A stretch of 64,000 nucleotides of DNA, from contig CAWJHE010000006.1 in assembly GCA_963842455.1 (NCBI GenBank), positions 744,001 through 808,000 on the forward strand. The letters run 5' to 3'. A model generated the notes under the pieces. That model made no database searches and had not been told where the DNA came from. It saw only the letters and a list, made by a program, of their open reading frames with translations. The stretch comes from CAWJHE01 sp963842455. Its GTDB lineage: Bacteria > Chloroflexota > Anaerolineae > Anaerolineales > UBA4823. Positions 1 through 8,783 of the stretch are shown piece after piece. The position numbers were made by a program, and so were the translations under genes. Positions within the stretch are counted from its first letter, which is position 1; every line of letters begins with the position of its first letter.

Positions 1-539
1 ATGTTGGCGAAGGTGTGTTCAAAAATCTGACGGGTGCTCTCAACGGCTGCACGGATGCGTGTGACCTCTACCGGGGTCTTACGGCCGCGCAACGCGCTGA
101 GGATTTTCTCGGCGGAGATCAGGCGATTTTCCCAGGGTGTTGCCTCCAGGTAATCCAGCAACACCTGGTACAGACCGTAACTCAGCCCGTCGGCATGCAC
201 ATCGTTCTTGGAGTAATTGATGGCGATTTTGCCGGGCTGAATGCGCTCCAGGGTGTGCAGCAGAACACCGCGGATGCCCTCGTGGTAGGGAATCACATTG
301 GTATAAGCGTTGATAAGACGGGCTGTTTCTGCTTCGTAGTGACCCAGGATGGCAAAGGTTTCGCCATTGCTGGTGATGATCAAAGCACTTTGCCAGGTCA
401 GGTCGTGCCCATAGATCAGCGGCAAAACCGGGTCGCCGGCCGCGGATGTTTCACGCACAAAGGTCAGCCAGGCATCAATTTTTTGCTCTCGCAGAATGTC
501 AACAGCCTGGGCAACTTTCTCTTGTATCAAGGTTGTCAT
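1..539 (-). CDS. Xaa-Pro peptidase-like M24 family protein, N-terminal part (runs off the left edge)
   Basis: The reading frame starts with ATG at 539 behind a good Shine-Dalgarno (GGAGT, about 6 nt upstream) and is open to the window edge, giving 179 residues. They have the look of the creatinase-type N-terminal domain of M24 proline peptidases: an opening helix (EKVAQAVDILREQKIDAWL), then LPLIYGHDLTW, ALIITSNGETFAILGHYEAE, GKIAINYSKNDVHADGLS and a closing KTPVEVTRIRAAVESTRQIF, the usual linker into the metal-binding pita-bread domain. That catalytic domain, with its Asp/His/Glu ligands, lies outside the window, so activity cannot be judged. It starts 12 bp after the M14 carboxypeptidase gene and probably shares its transcript, suggesting a peptide-degrading pair. 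A plus-strand frame across the same bases (15-554) is a shadow. Confidence 0.85.
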   Translation of the reverse strand, partial: MTTLIQEKVAQAVDILREQKIDAWLTFVRETSAAGDPVLPLIYGHDLTWQSALIITSNGETFAILGHYEAETARLINAYTNVIPYHEGIRGVLLHTLERIQPGKIAINYSKNDVHADGLSYGLYQVLLDYLEATPWENRLISAEKILSALRGRKTPVEVTRIRAAVESTRQIFEHTFAN

Positions 540-550
540 AAGTTTACTCC

Positions 551-2224
551 TTAATCTAATTTCAACTTGCGCCGGATGGAGCCGGCGCGCTCGCTCAACA
601 CTTGCAGTCCTACTTCGGACCCCGGTTCGGCATGGATCACCCACTCAGTGCGCGCCCGGTGGTCAGTGGGGGCAGCGCCCCAAACAGCACCCACTTCCAG
701 TTTATTGCTGCGGCCTTCCAGGTGGCCCAGCTCAACGCGCAGCTTGCCGCTGACCAGCCTGGCTGTGCTGGGGAGTTCTAGCTCTACGCGCACCGGTCTC
801 ACGGCCTTTCGTTTTTTACCCTGCAGGCTGGTGTAGCTTGGTAAAAAGCCGCTGTTTTCTACAACCAGTTGGACATGGAAATCCTGGTTTCCCAGGGGTT
901 TTACTTGCAAGGTGTGGATGGATAGGCGTGGCAGCATATTCCCCAAGGCGATCGGGAAGGGCAGGTTTCTTTTGGCTTCAGCGCCAATGAATGCGGGCGG
1001 TGGGTTGCGCCAGGTGTACATTTCATTCCAACCGCCTAATTCAACCTTCCCAAGCTGCAGGTGCTCAAATTCATACCAGGGGACATAAGCGCCGGCTTCA
1101 CCATGCTCATCGACCCAATTCAGAATTTTCAGATCGTCTTCGTGCGGGTGTTCCTGGAACCACTCGATGAACTTGCGTTCCTTGATGCCGGACTCATCTG
1201 GTAAATCCCAAAGCTCAATGGTGTAGGCATACACGCCGAGATGATCGTACATCCAGTCGTCGAATGCACCTGTGGTAACTTCCTTGGGATGGTATTTAAA
1301 ATCATGGAAAGTAGACACACAACGGTATCCGGTAATTTCTGAGCCAATTTTCCCAATTTTCTTCGTGACCCACAGGTCTTCTGTTTCCATGGCGTCGTCT
1401 GCCTTGTTGCTGTACGAACGTAGAATTCCGCGGCTGAAGGTATGGTAGGTGATGGCCAGGTTGATATTGGGGTGTTGGGCGATGAAATCCACAATGGCTT
1501 TGACTTCCACTTCAGAAGCTGGGTAAGGTCCCGCGCCGCGTTGCTCGCCTTCTGTGCGCCATTCATACGGGAAGTTGCGGTTAAAATCCAGTCCTTCGGG
1601 TGGGCGGGCGAACTTGATCAGGTAGCCGTCGTAGTTTTCCAGCAGACCTTCGGGCAAAATGCGGTAGTATTTCCCACCGTGTTCTGCTGGACCGCGTTTT
1701 TCCATCAGGCGTGAGTCCAGTGAGCTGGTCTTCCAGTCGCCGTTGGGATCGGGTAGGCGCATTTGCAGGATACGCCCATCGCCGTCGATATCCGTTTCGT
1801 GCATGCCTTCGTCACGTTCGGGCCAGGGATAGGTACGCACACCAGAGCGGATATAACGTGGCTTGTCGGCCATTGCCAGGGCGGCGCCATCCGGGTTGAA
1901 GCGAGGCACTATATAGTAAACAGAGCTGTCCAATAACTCCTGGATCTCTGTTTTTTCGGCATAGCTTTTTAGCAATTCTGCAGCTACTTGCAAAGCAACC
2001 GTAGTTCCTGAGATCTCAGTGGCGTGGATGTTGGCATCAATCCACACAGCTGGTTTATCGGTATCGGCGCCGCTATCTTTGTTGGTAATGACCAATAGCC
2101 AGATAGGTTGCTTGAGGTAACTTTCGCCGATGGTACGCACATCCAGCAAATTAGGGTATTTTGCTCGCCAGTCATCGAGCAAAGCGACGATGTCTTCATT
2201 TGTGAAGTAACGGTCCAGGTTCAT
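551..2224 (-). CDS. M14 family zinc carboxypeptidase
   Basis: 557-residue protein of the M14 (carboxypeptidase A-like) superfamily, expected to trim C-terminal residues from peptides or cell-wall peptides. The zinc site is visible: H67 and E70 in NIHATE, and H261 in AITYHTFSR. The substrate-binding Asn-Arg pair is in DFNRNFPY (about 213-220), and the catalytic Glu is E337 in YTIELWD. After the catalytic domain (about 1-390) comes a roughly 165-residue C-terminal extension, probably beta-rich (HTLQVKPLGNQDFHVQLVVENSG), as in several long M14 proteins. I see no signal peptide, so a cytoplasmic role is likely, although export by another route is not excluded. The gene ends 12 bp before the M24 peptidase gene and follows the alpha-glucosidase gene by about 150 bp. 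The family assignment is firm; the substrate is unknown. Confidence 0.92.
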   Translation of the reverse strand: MNLDRYFTNEDIVALLDDWRAKYPNLLDVRTIGESYLKQPIWLLVITNKDSGADTDKPAVWIDANIHATEISGTTVALQVAAELLKSYAEKTEIQELLDSSVYYIVPRFNPDGAALAMADKPRYIRSGVRTYPWPERDEGMHETDIDGDGRILQMRLPDPNGDWKTSSLDSRLMEKRGPAEHGGKYYRILPEGLLENYDGYLIKFARPPEGLDFNRNFPYEWRTEGEQRGAGPYPASEVEVKAIVDFIAQHPNINLAITYHTFSRGILRSYSNKADDAMETEDLWVTKKIGKIGSEITGYRCVSTFHDFKYHPKEVTTGAFDDWMYDHLGVYAYTIELWDLPDESGIKERKFIEWFQEHPHEDDLKILNWVDEHGEAGAYVPWYEFEHLQLGKVELGGWNEMYTWRNPPPAFIGAEAKRNLPFPIALGNMLPRLSIHTLQVKPLGNQDFHVQLVVENSGFLPSYTSLQGKKRKAVRPVRVELELPSTARLVSGKLRVELGHLEGRSNKLEVGAVWGAAPTDHRARTEWVIHAEPGSEVGLQVLSERAGSIRRKLKLD

Positions 2225-2372
2225 AATTTTTTATACCTCGAATTCTAAAGTTCGGAAAGGTTGATTAATTCGAACAGGTTCATCGTAATTTGTTTCGCGG
2301 CCATCGAGCCATGCTTTTTTGGCTTGAACAGCATGCAACTTGATTTCGATTTCAGGATATGGGAAGGGATAG

Positions 2373-4661
2373 TCACCTTGATGGTTCCCACCGAATGATC
2401 AAACGATTGCTCTGACGTTGTTGGCTGAACCGGTCTGATCGCCAAGCATCGTAACCGTCGCCGCGGTCGCTGTATAAAGATAGGGCAGGCAGCGCCATTT
2501 TTTCTTTGACGGTTGGTGGGTATATGTGTAATGCCAGGTCTTTGTCAAACGCCAGGGGCAGGATTGCGCCGGCGCGCACCAGCAAGGGAATGGTCTCCAG
2601 GCTGACCGGTATTTCTACTTCGCCTCCACCCGGGTAGCTTTGGTCTGTCCAGAAGTCTACCCACTCGCCGGGCGGCAAGGTGATTCTGCGTTGCCTGGCC
2701 TCCGCCTCTAAGATAGGGGCGACCAGCAAGTTGTCTCCTAGCAGGAAGGCGTCATCCACCCCCCAAAGAACTTGTTCCTGTGGATGGTTCCAGAATAGGG
2801 GTCGGACTATCGGGGCGCCGGATTGTTGAGTTTGCCAGGCAAGGCTGTAGATGTAGGGCAACAGGCGGTAGCGCAATTGTAGAAACTTGCGGATAATGCT
2901 GGTATAAGGCTCACCGTAGACCCAGGGCTCGCGCCGAGCTGTGCCAACGGCAGAATGCGTACGGAAGAAAGGCAGGAAAGCTGCCATTTGGAACCAGCGC
3001 AGAAAAAGCTCTGCATCCGGGTTGCCACTGAACCCACCAATATCCGGGCCAGTATAGGGTTGGCCTGAAAGTCCCATTCCCAAGGTGTTGGCGATGGTCA
3101 TGCGCAGGCTACCCCAGCTGCTTTCGGTATCTCCAGACCACTTCCAGGCGTAGCGTTGTTGGGAGACCCAGCCGGAGCGAGTAATTATCCAGGGGCGACG
3201 CTCAGGGCGCAGGCGTTTGAGGGCTTCGTAACCGGCGCGGTTCATCTGCAGGGCATACAGGTTATGAGCTTGCCGGTGGTCCCCCTTAGCGCCGTCCAGG
3301 TCGTGTTGGGTAGCTATCGGCAGCGCCATCCCACCCCAGGCTGAGAAGGAGGTCGGTTCGTTCATGTCGTGCCAGATGCCTGCCATGCCCTGATCCAATA
3401 AGCCGCGATAATTCTCACCCCACCAGGCGCGCGTGCGTCGATCCGTAAAATCAGGGAAAGCGCTCCAACCAGGCCAGACCAGACCATGCATGATTTTGCC
3501 ATTGGGCAGTCTGCAAAATGCTTTTTTCTCTACACCCTGTTGGTAGAGCGGGTAGGCTGGATCTTTTTTGACTGCCGGATCAATAATTGGTACTAACTTA
3601 ATTCCCTTTTGGTCCAAATCCTTCGATAAATTCTTCAGGTCGGGAAACCGCTCCTGGTCCACGCTGAAGACTCGATAACCATCCATGTAATCAATATCCA
3701 GATGGATCGCGCTGAGCGGCAACTGGTTTGCCTCGAAACCAGCTACCACTTCACGGATATCTGCTTCAGACTTGTAGCCCCAGCGTGATTGGTGGTATCC
3801 CAGGCTCCACACAGGCGGTAACTCGGGTCGACCGGTCAGCTCACTGAAACGTTCGACCAGCCGGGGGATGGGTCCGGCGATCAGATAATACCGCAGGGCG
3901 CCTTGGCTGAACTGGACCGTTTGTGGTTCTGAACCCACCTCAACAGGGGTTAAATCCACCTGTCCAGGAAAGCTGTTTTCGTAGAATACCAGGTAGCTTC
4001 CGCCAGGATGTTGTACGCACATGACTGGCAGGGGCATATAAATCGGATCAGTTTGTGGACCGTAACTGCCACCCGGATCGCTATTCCAAAACTGCCGGCG
4101 GGCGCCATTCAGATTGAATGGACCAGCCTGGTCGCCTAAACCATAGATAAACTGTCCTATCGCAGGCTCGATGCGCCCTGTCCAACTTGCATCTTTGCCT
4201 TTGCCTTGATAAATGGGTGGCAATTCTCTTCGCAGGGTGTGCTGACGACGGCTAAAAGTCAAACCTCCGTCAGATTTTACGGTGATTCTAAGTTCAGGAG
4301 TCGAAAGGTCCCATCCGGCAGATGTCTGTTCCCAGTGGACCGGGATTTCTTCCCAATCCTGCCTGTCGATGGCGTAGGAAATTGGCAAAAGACCCGGCTG
4401 CCAGGTCAGGCGGAGCATATCATCTGCCAGGAATTGCACTTCCAGGCTGGCATTTTGGAATTCAAATTTGCCGCCGCCTGCTTGCGGAGAAGCATCTAAC
4501 AGCTCTCCTGGAGCAATAAGGGGGAGCTGGCTGTGCGCCTGACTCTGGCGTTGGTAAGGTCGGTCAAGTTGTTGGCGCAACAGGGTAAATTGAAGGATAC
4601 GAAAAGCGTGTTGAACACCGCTGGAACGGATCAATAGCAAGACTTCTTTCAAGCTGGCCAT
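2373..4661 (-). CDS. Glycoside hydrolase family 31 alpha-glucosidase
   Basis: 762-residue GH31 enzyme that hydrolyses terminal alpha-glucosidic (or alpha-xylosidic) bonds by a retaining mechanism. The family signatures are clear: LGYHQSRWGY (288-297), HLDIDYMDGYRVF (320-332), the nucleophile Asp432 in GIWHDMNEPTSF, and the acid/base Asp511 in WKWSGDTESSW. The N-terminal beta-sandwich covers about residues 65-270, the (beta/alpha)8 barrel about 280-600, and C-terminal beta domains the rest. There is no signal peptide, so it probably acts on imported oligosaccharides in the cytoplasm. The first 40 residues, including KEVLLLIRSSGVQHAFRI, are unusual for the family and may be a small extra helical element. 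It sits between the SprT-like gene and the peptidase genes, a catabolic setting. A short overlapping minus frame at 2245-2445 is not supported. Confidence 0.94.
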   Translation of the reverse strand: MASLKEVLLLIRSSGVQHAFRILQFTLLRQQLDRPYQRQSQAHSQLPLIAPGELLDASPQAGGGKFEFQNASLEVQFLADDMLRLTWQPGLLPISYAIDRQDWEEIPVHWEQTSAGWDLSTPELRITVKSDGGLTFSRRQHTLRRELPPIYQGKGKDASWTGRIEPAIGQFIYGLGDQAGPFNLNGARRQFWNSDPGGSYGPQTDPIYMPLPVMCVQHPGGSYLVFYENSFPGQVDLTPVEVGSEPQTVQFSQGALRYYLIAGPIPRLVERFSELTGRPELPPVWSLGYHQSRWGYKSEADIREVVAGFEANQLPLSAIHLDIDYMDGYRVFSVDQERFPDLKNLSKDLDQKGIKLVPIIDPAVKKDPAYPLYQQGVEKKAFCRLPNGKIMHGLVWPGWSAFPDFTDRRTRAWWGENYRGLLDQGMAGIWHDMNEPTSFSAWGGMALPIATQHDLDGAKGDHRQAHNLYALQMNRAGYEALKRLRPERRPWIITRSGWVSQQRYAWKWSGDTESSWGSLRMTIANTLGMGLSGQPYTGPDIGGFSGNPDAELFLRWFQMAAFLPFFRTHSAVGTARREPWVYGEPYTSIIRKFLQLRYRLLPYIYSLAWQTQQSGAPIVRPLFWNHPQEQVLWGVDDAFLLGDNLLVAPILEAEARQRRITLPPGEWVDFWTDQSYPGGGEVEIPVSLETIPLLVRAGAILPLAFDKDLALHIYPPTVKEKMALPALSLYSDRGDGYDAWRSDRFSQQRQSNRLIIRWEPSR

Positions 4662-4729
4662 CTTATTCTCCCTATTATTTATGCTTGTTGTTCAGTAGTT
4701 GCCTTAATTTCTTTACAAGGTTAAGCTGT

Positions 4730-6040
4730 TTAACGGTGCTTTCCAGGTTTTCTTGTTCTGATTTTCTTGCCAATTTTTGCAAGGTATCGTTGGGCTTGTT
4801 CAAATCGGGGAAATTGCGCTTCAAGTTCACGGAATTCAGCATGATGCGAGATACGCCGGTCGTTGCGGGTGTAATACCCCAAGTGTTTATGCAAAAGCTC
4901 ATGATACATTGCAAAATCCAAGACGTAATCAGGAATATTAACATCATCCAGACTGGCGCTCAACATCAGGCTATCGGTGGATGGTTGGTAGTGACCGAAT
5001 TTCCGAAAGGTGAGAGAGCTGCTCCAGGAAAGCTGTGGCGCCTGCAATTGTTTACTAAAATACTCGGCATTGACACGTTCGAATATCTGCCTTAGATCCT
5101 GGTGACGGCCGTTTGTGTGGCTGTTATTTGGTTGACCCATGCAGGCTAATTGCCTGGCAGATTGGAAAAATTCAGAACTGTCGGCATAATTTCTCAGGGA
5201 AGCGGATGCCTCAGCTTTGCGCAGGTTAAGCGCCAGGTTCACCAGGCTTTCCAGGACAGGATGAGGCGCGAAGATAAAACCTTCATGAACAACCATTTTC
5301 ACGAGCGGTCCGTGTTGTTGGCTGCGATACAGCCCGGGAATGTGAAAAAATTCAACTTTCAGTGGGGGGGGTGCAATCTTGGTTCGCTGGTTTGTCGACT
5401 GAAAGATTACGGTTTCAATTTGCTTGATTTGGGATAGGGCTTGCAAGTGAGCCTGCAGGTTTTCCGGCGTGCTTAAAAAAGATAACCACTGGAAGGCGCG
5501 CAAGGAAGGAGCAGGCAGGTTGGTGAATTGAAGATTTTCCGTTCGAGCAAGCTTGTCCAGGTTGGTCAGGGTGTCTCGGATGTCCTGGAAAACAGGCAGC
5601 GTTTTGAGGTGATTAATTTCTTGCCAGTCAGGCTTGGTCTGGTTGAGGCCTTCTCCTGGCTGTTCAATCAGCAAGGTGAAGCGTTCTTGTAATCCCTGAC
5701 AAAAAGAGATCAGACCACGTAATCGCAACGATTGTCTTTTTGAGTCTTTTGTCAGGCTGGGATGGCTAACGCTCGGAGGCTGGGGTCCGGGGAGCTCATG
5801 CTCCAACAAACTTTGCAAATATCGATAGGCCTTGTAAGTGCGGATGGGCAATTCTTTTGGAGTCGTTTGGTGTTGATTACAAATATTTTCAACGCTTTGG
5901 ACTACAGCTCGAATTTGAGCCCGAAAGGATGCGTGTTGCTGAGAGGGTATGCCTTTCCGGACCATTGCCTGGGCATGGTTCTGCGCACTGACAACACCGC
6001 GGATAAAAAGAGAAGGTTGCTGGGTATGTTTTGATGGCAT
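4730..6040 (-). CDS. SprT-like zinc metalloprotein
   Basis: 436 residues. The recognisable part is the C-terminus: a HELLH zinc motif at 380-384, with a third histidine about 15-16 residues later in ISHHAEFRELEAQFP (H399/H400), the pattern of the SprT/Spartan and WLM-type metallopeptidase clans. Just upstream, FERVNAEYFSKQLQAPQLSW and SSLTFRKFGHYQ match the start of SprT-like domains (an 'N..yF...L..p.i.W' pattern). The N-terminal 260 residues are Gln/Lys-rich and helical with no family I recognise. Start: ATG at 6040 with AAAGGG just upstream. It follows the AAA+ ATPase gene by 29 bp, so the two are probably co-transcribed; an ATPase-protease partnership is possible but not shown. Whether it is a true protease or a DNA-repair factor like Spartan cannot be told from sequence. 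Confidence 0.8.
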   Translation of the reverse strand: MPSKHTQQPSLFIRGVVSAQNHAQAMVRKGIPSQQHASFRAQIRAVVQSVENICNQHQTTPKELPIRTYKAYRYLQSLLEHELPGPQPPSVSHPSLTKDSKRQSLRLRGLISFCQGLQERFTLLIEQPGEGLNQTKPDWQEINHLKTLPVFQDIRDTLTNLDKLARTENLQFTNLPAPSLRAFQWLSFLSTPENLQAHLQALSQIKQIETVIFQSTNQRTKIAPPPLKVEFFHIPGLYRSQQHGPLVKMVVHEGFIFAPHPVLESLVNLALNLRKAEASASLRNYADSSEFFQSARQLACMGQPNNSHTNGRHQDLRQIFERVNAEYFSKQLQAPQLSWSSSLTFRKFGHYQPSTDSLMLSASLDDVNIPDYVLDFAMYHELLHKHLGYYTRNDRRISHHAEFRELEAQFPRFEQAQRYLAKIGKKIRTRKPGKHR

Positions 6041-6069
6041 ACCCTTTCATTTTAGCACATCTGTTAATT

Positions 6070-7356
6070 TCAATCGACAAAATAACTCTGAGCTGCTTCA
6101 TCGATGAGCTCAGGAGTCATTCGTAATGGGGTATTTTCATAATGACAGAGCGCTACAACAATGCGTAAAATATCACGGGGGTGAACAGCCTGCATGGTTC
6201 TGCTTGTTTCGCGGTAATATTTTTGCAGCAAGTACAAGAAAGCGTCTTTGTTAAATGGCACGCCAAATGATTTTGCTATGATCACAAAAATTTGAAAATA
6301 CAACTTTTCATCCGGTGAAAAAACACCGACCTTCATTTGAATACGGCGCAGGAATGCGTCATCGACTAACTGGTTCGGGTCCAGGTTTGTGCTAAATACG
6401 ATCAGCTGCTTGAATGGCACGACAATGGTTTGTCCGCTTTGCAAACGCAGAAAGTCAATCGCACTCTCCAAGGGGACAATCCAGCGGTTTAGTAAATCGG
6501 TTGGGCTAACCTGTTGGCGGCCAAAGTCGTCAATTAAGAACATGCCCCCATTGGCTTTCAGTTGCAGGGGCGCTTCGTAGAACTTCGAGATGGGGTCATA
6601 ACGTAAATCTAGAGAAACCATCTTCAATTCACCGCCAACAGTAACGGTTGGTCGTTCGATCAAAAACCAGCGCTGGTCGATGCGACCAAACTCAGCTGTG
6701 CGGCCTTTATCATGATTGATAGCTTTATGTACCAGGCGGTCATAAATCTGTATGACCTGTCCGCCAACTGTGATGGCATAGGGTACCCAAATTGGATCTG
6801 TACCAGCCAACATTTTGGCTATCGCCAGGGCAATAGTTGTTTTGCCATTTCCTGGTGGACCATACAAGAATAAGGAATTTCCAGAGTTGACTGCTGGTCC
6901 AATCTTGCGATGAAAATCTGCTGGGAGGATCAGGTGGCTCAGAGCGTCTTTCACCTGTTGTATGGTAACCTTGGATCGCTTTTGGGTTTGCAGCTCTATA
7001 CCTTGGTTGTAGTAAGGAATAGACACCGGAACGGGGCCAACATATTGGCTGCGCTCGATAGAGCTCAGGGCTCGTTCTTCACCTGCGTTGCTCAGTGAGT
7101 ATACGTTACCCAGGCGCCCCAATTCTACACTGGCTCTTGAAATCTCGACCAGGTGTTCTTTTTGCATCCACAACAAGAGCTCATCAATAATGGTTTTCGA
7201 AATTTTGAGCACATCGGTAAAACGCGAGAGAGCCACATTGCCTTCGTTGTAAAGCAAGCGGAAAATCAAATCAATAACAATATTTTGTGGAACATGTAAT
7301 TCATCCAAACTTTGTGGTTCGGATAAGATTTGTTTGAGAGTTAACTCTTCAGTCAT
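6070..7356 (-). CDS. AAA+ ATPase with N-terminal winged-helix-like domain
   Basis: 428 residues from the ATG at 7356. I chose this start over the upstream ATG at 7383 because AGGAG lies about 10 nt before it. The Walker A motif is GPPGNGKTT (166-174), Walker B is MFLIDDFGRQ (272-281), sensor 1 is FSTNLDP (321-327) and the Arg-finger region is FLRRI (335-339). The first 150 residues look like a helix-turn-helix/winged-helix module (VPQNIVIDLIFRLLYNEG, DVLKISKTIIDELLLWMQKE, LSNAGEERA), which could bind DNA or a partner. The AAA module resembles the MoxR/RavA-like branch in general layout. It is followed at 29 bp by the SprT-like gene. The substrate is unknown. ATPase identity is firm; the biological role is not. 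Confidence 0.85.
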   Translation of the reverse strand: MTEELTLKQILSEPQSLDELHVPQNIVIDLIFRLLYNEGNVALSRFTDVLKISKTIIDELLLWMQKEHLVEISRASVELGRLGNVYSLSNAGEERALSSIERSQYVGPVPVSIPYYNQGIELQTQKRSKVTIQQVKDALSHLILPADFHRKIGPAVNSGNSLFLYGPPGNGKTTIALAIAKMLAGTDPIWVPYAITVGGQVIQIYDRLVHKAINHDKGRTAEFGRIDQRWFLIERPTVTVGGELKMVSLDLRYDPISKFYEAPLQLKANGGMFLIDDFGRQQVSPTDLLNRWIVPLESAIDFLRLQSGQTIVVPFKQLIVFSTNLDPNQLVDDAFLRRIQMKVGVFSPDEKLYFQIFVIIAKSFGVPFNKDAFLYLLQKYYRETSRTMQAVHPRDILRIVVALCHYENTPLRMTPELIDEAAQSYFVD

Positions 7357-7574
7357 CCTGTATCTCCTGAAGGTTGGAATCAACTATGGGTATTACCCGA
7401 TTCGGATTGTATCACTCCGTTCTGGGGAAAACTTTACGATAAACTTGCAATTTGGATTGGGGAATGCTGAAATCTTCCTAAAACTATGGAAAATTTTTGT
7501 TAGTCACACATCAAAACACAAAGAAATGGATTTTTGGTTGGTTTATTGTGTGGCGCATAGCCGAATTGTCAGGC

Positions 7575-8561
7575 TTATTCATCCTTCTCTTCACTGTAAG
7601 TGAACAGGTCGCCAATAGATTTGCGGTGATAATTGCGCCAGATCGCTTCTCCAAAAACAGAGGCTACCGATAGGACTTTCAGGATTGATGGATGGTCGGA
7701 TGCAGGAGGTACTGTATCGGTGGTGATAATCTCCTTGATCTGTGGGATGGCGGCCAGTCTCGGCAAGGCGTTTTCTGTGAATAGTCCGTGGGTGCAGATC
7801 AGAGAAATCTCTTCGATATTACATTCAGCCAGCAAACGGCAAAGCTCCAATACTGTTCCACCGGTAGCAATTTCATCATCATAAATCAGCGCTTTGCGAT
7901 ACCCTTCTACCTGTCTTTTGAAAATATCCGTGATAACCACCTGGTTGTCCGAAACTCTCAGCTTTTGGGCAGCAGCGACTGGCAATCCCAGGCGAGAAGC
8001 AAAGCGGGCGGCAGATTTGGCGCGCCCAACATCTGGTGAGATGACAATCGTTTCGTTAGGGTCCAAAGGTTTCTCTTTGTAATGCCAGACAAATAAATGC
8101 CGGGCGGTTAGTGGATCTGTCGGGATATTGAAAAAACCATGTACTTGCGGGGAGTGCAGTGTCATGGTCATAAAATGAGTCGCTCCTGAGGCTTGAAGTA
8201 AGTCTGCTATCAAGCGGGCGGTTATCGATATGCGCGGTGCATCTTTTTTATCGGAGCGAGCATAGGAGAAATAAGGTACAATCGCATGAATTTCTGATGC
8301 CCCAGCACCTCGGGCAATATCCAGCATCATGAATAGTTCCATCAGGTGCTCGCTTACTGGGGGTATAAGGGACTGGATGATGTGAACAACCCTGCCGCGC
8401 ACACTGGCGCCGAGTTGGACATATAAATTGTCGTTGCTAAATCTGGAAACAAAAGTGGGATCGAGGGGTACAGAAAGATAATCAGCGATATCTGCTGCTA
8501 AGGTGGGGTGAGAGCTGCCGCTAAAAATGCGGACTTCCTCTGGATTCAATGTATGCTGCAT
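7575..8561 (-). CDS. prs: Ribose-phosphate pyrophosphokinase (PRPP synthetase)
   Basis: 328 residues from ATG 8561, which has GGAGGGAG directly upstream; a longer open frame to 8738 lacks a ribosome site and is not family-like. The enzyme makes 5-phosphoribosyl diphosphate from ribose 5-phosphate and ATP for nucleotide, His and Trp synthesis. Signatures: RIFSGSSHPTLA (11-22), the catalytic/regulatory flexible region YFSYARSDKKDAPR (97-110; classically Y.RQDKK...R), LHSPQVHGFF (135-144) and the PRPP-binding loop DDEIATGGT (228-236). The substitution of the usual 'YaRqDrk' by YSYARSDKK is minor. It is a single-gene unit facing the L,D-transpeptidase gene across a 222-bp divergent spacer. Confidence 0.95.
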   Translation of the reverse strand: MQHTLNPEEVRIFSGSSHPTLAADIADYLSVPLDPTFVSRFSNDNLYVQLGASVRGRVVHIIQSLIPPVSEHLMELFMMLDIARGAGASEIHAIVPYFSYARSDKKDAPRISITARLIADLLQASGATHFMTMTLHSPQVHGFFNIPTDPLTARHLFVWHYKEKPLDPNETIVISPDVGRAKSAARFASRLGLPVAAAQKLRVSDNQVVITDIFKRQVEGYRKALIYDDEIATGGTVLELCRLLAECNIEEISLICTHGLFTENALPRLAAIPQIKEIITTDTVPPASDHPSILKVLSVASVFGEAIWRNYHRKSIGDLFTYSEEKDE

Positions 8562-8703
8562 TCTCCCTCCAATCTGAAGCAAACTTATCCCGCACTTGTA
8601 CCTTCCCTTAATTGTACTCTGGATACGATTGCCTGGTGTATTAAGTAGTCTTAAAAAATTGCGTAATAGATGATTAAGATAAACCTGATCGGGATGGAAC
8701 TGT

Positions 8704-8732
8704 TTGCACAAATAATCCAATTGTGCTATGAT
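8704..8732 (+). promoter_or_regulatory. Sigma70-type promoter for the L,D-transpeptidase gene
   Basis: TTGCAC (8704-8709), a 17-bp spacer, then TATGAT (8727-8732). The predicted start near 8739 leaves a leader of about 45 nt before the ATG at 8784. Judged by match to consensus and spacing only. Confidence 0.6.
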
Positions 8733-8783
8733 TTGCACGATTTGACTTTATTGGTAGTTCAGAGGATATTGAAACAGAAAAAA

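Noticed and set aside
15..554. Plus-strand frame of 179 residues at the left edge
   Set aside because: It mirrors the minus-strand M24 peptidase, which has a ribosome site and recognisable family text; the plus product has none.
2245..2445. Minus-strand 66-residue frame overlapping the end of the GH31 gene
   Set aside because: Overlaps real coding sequence by 73 bp, no ribosome site, no recognisable content.
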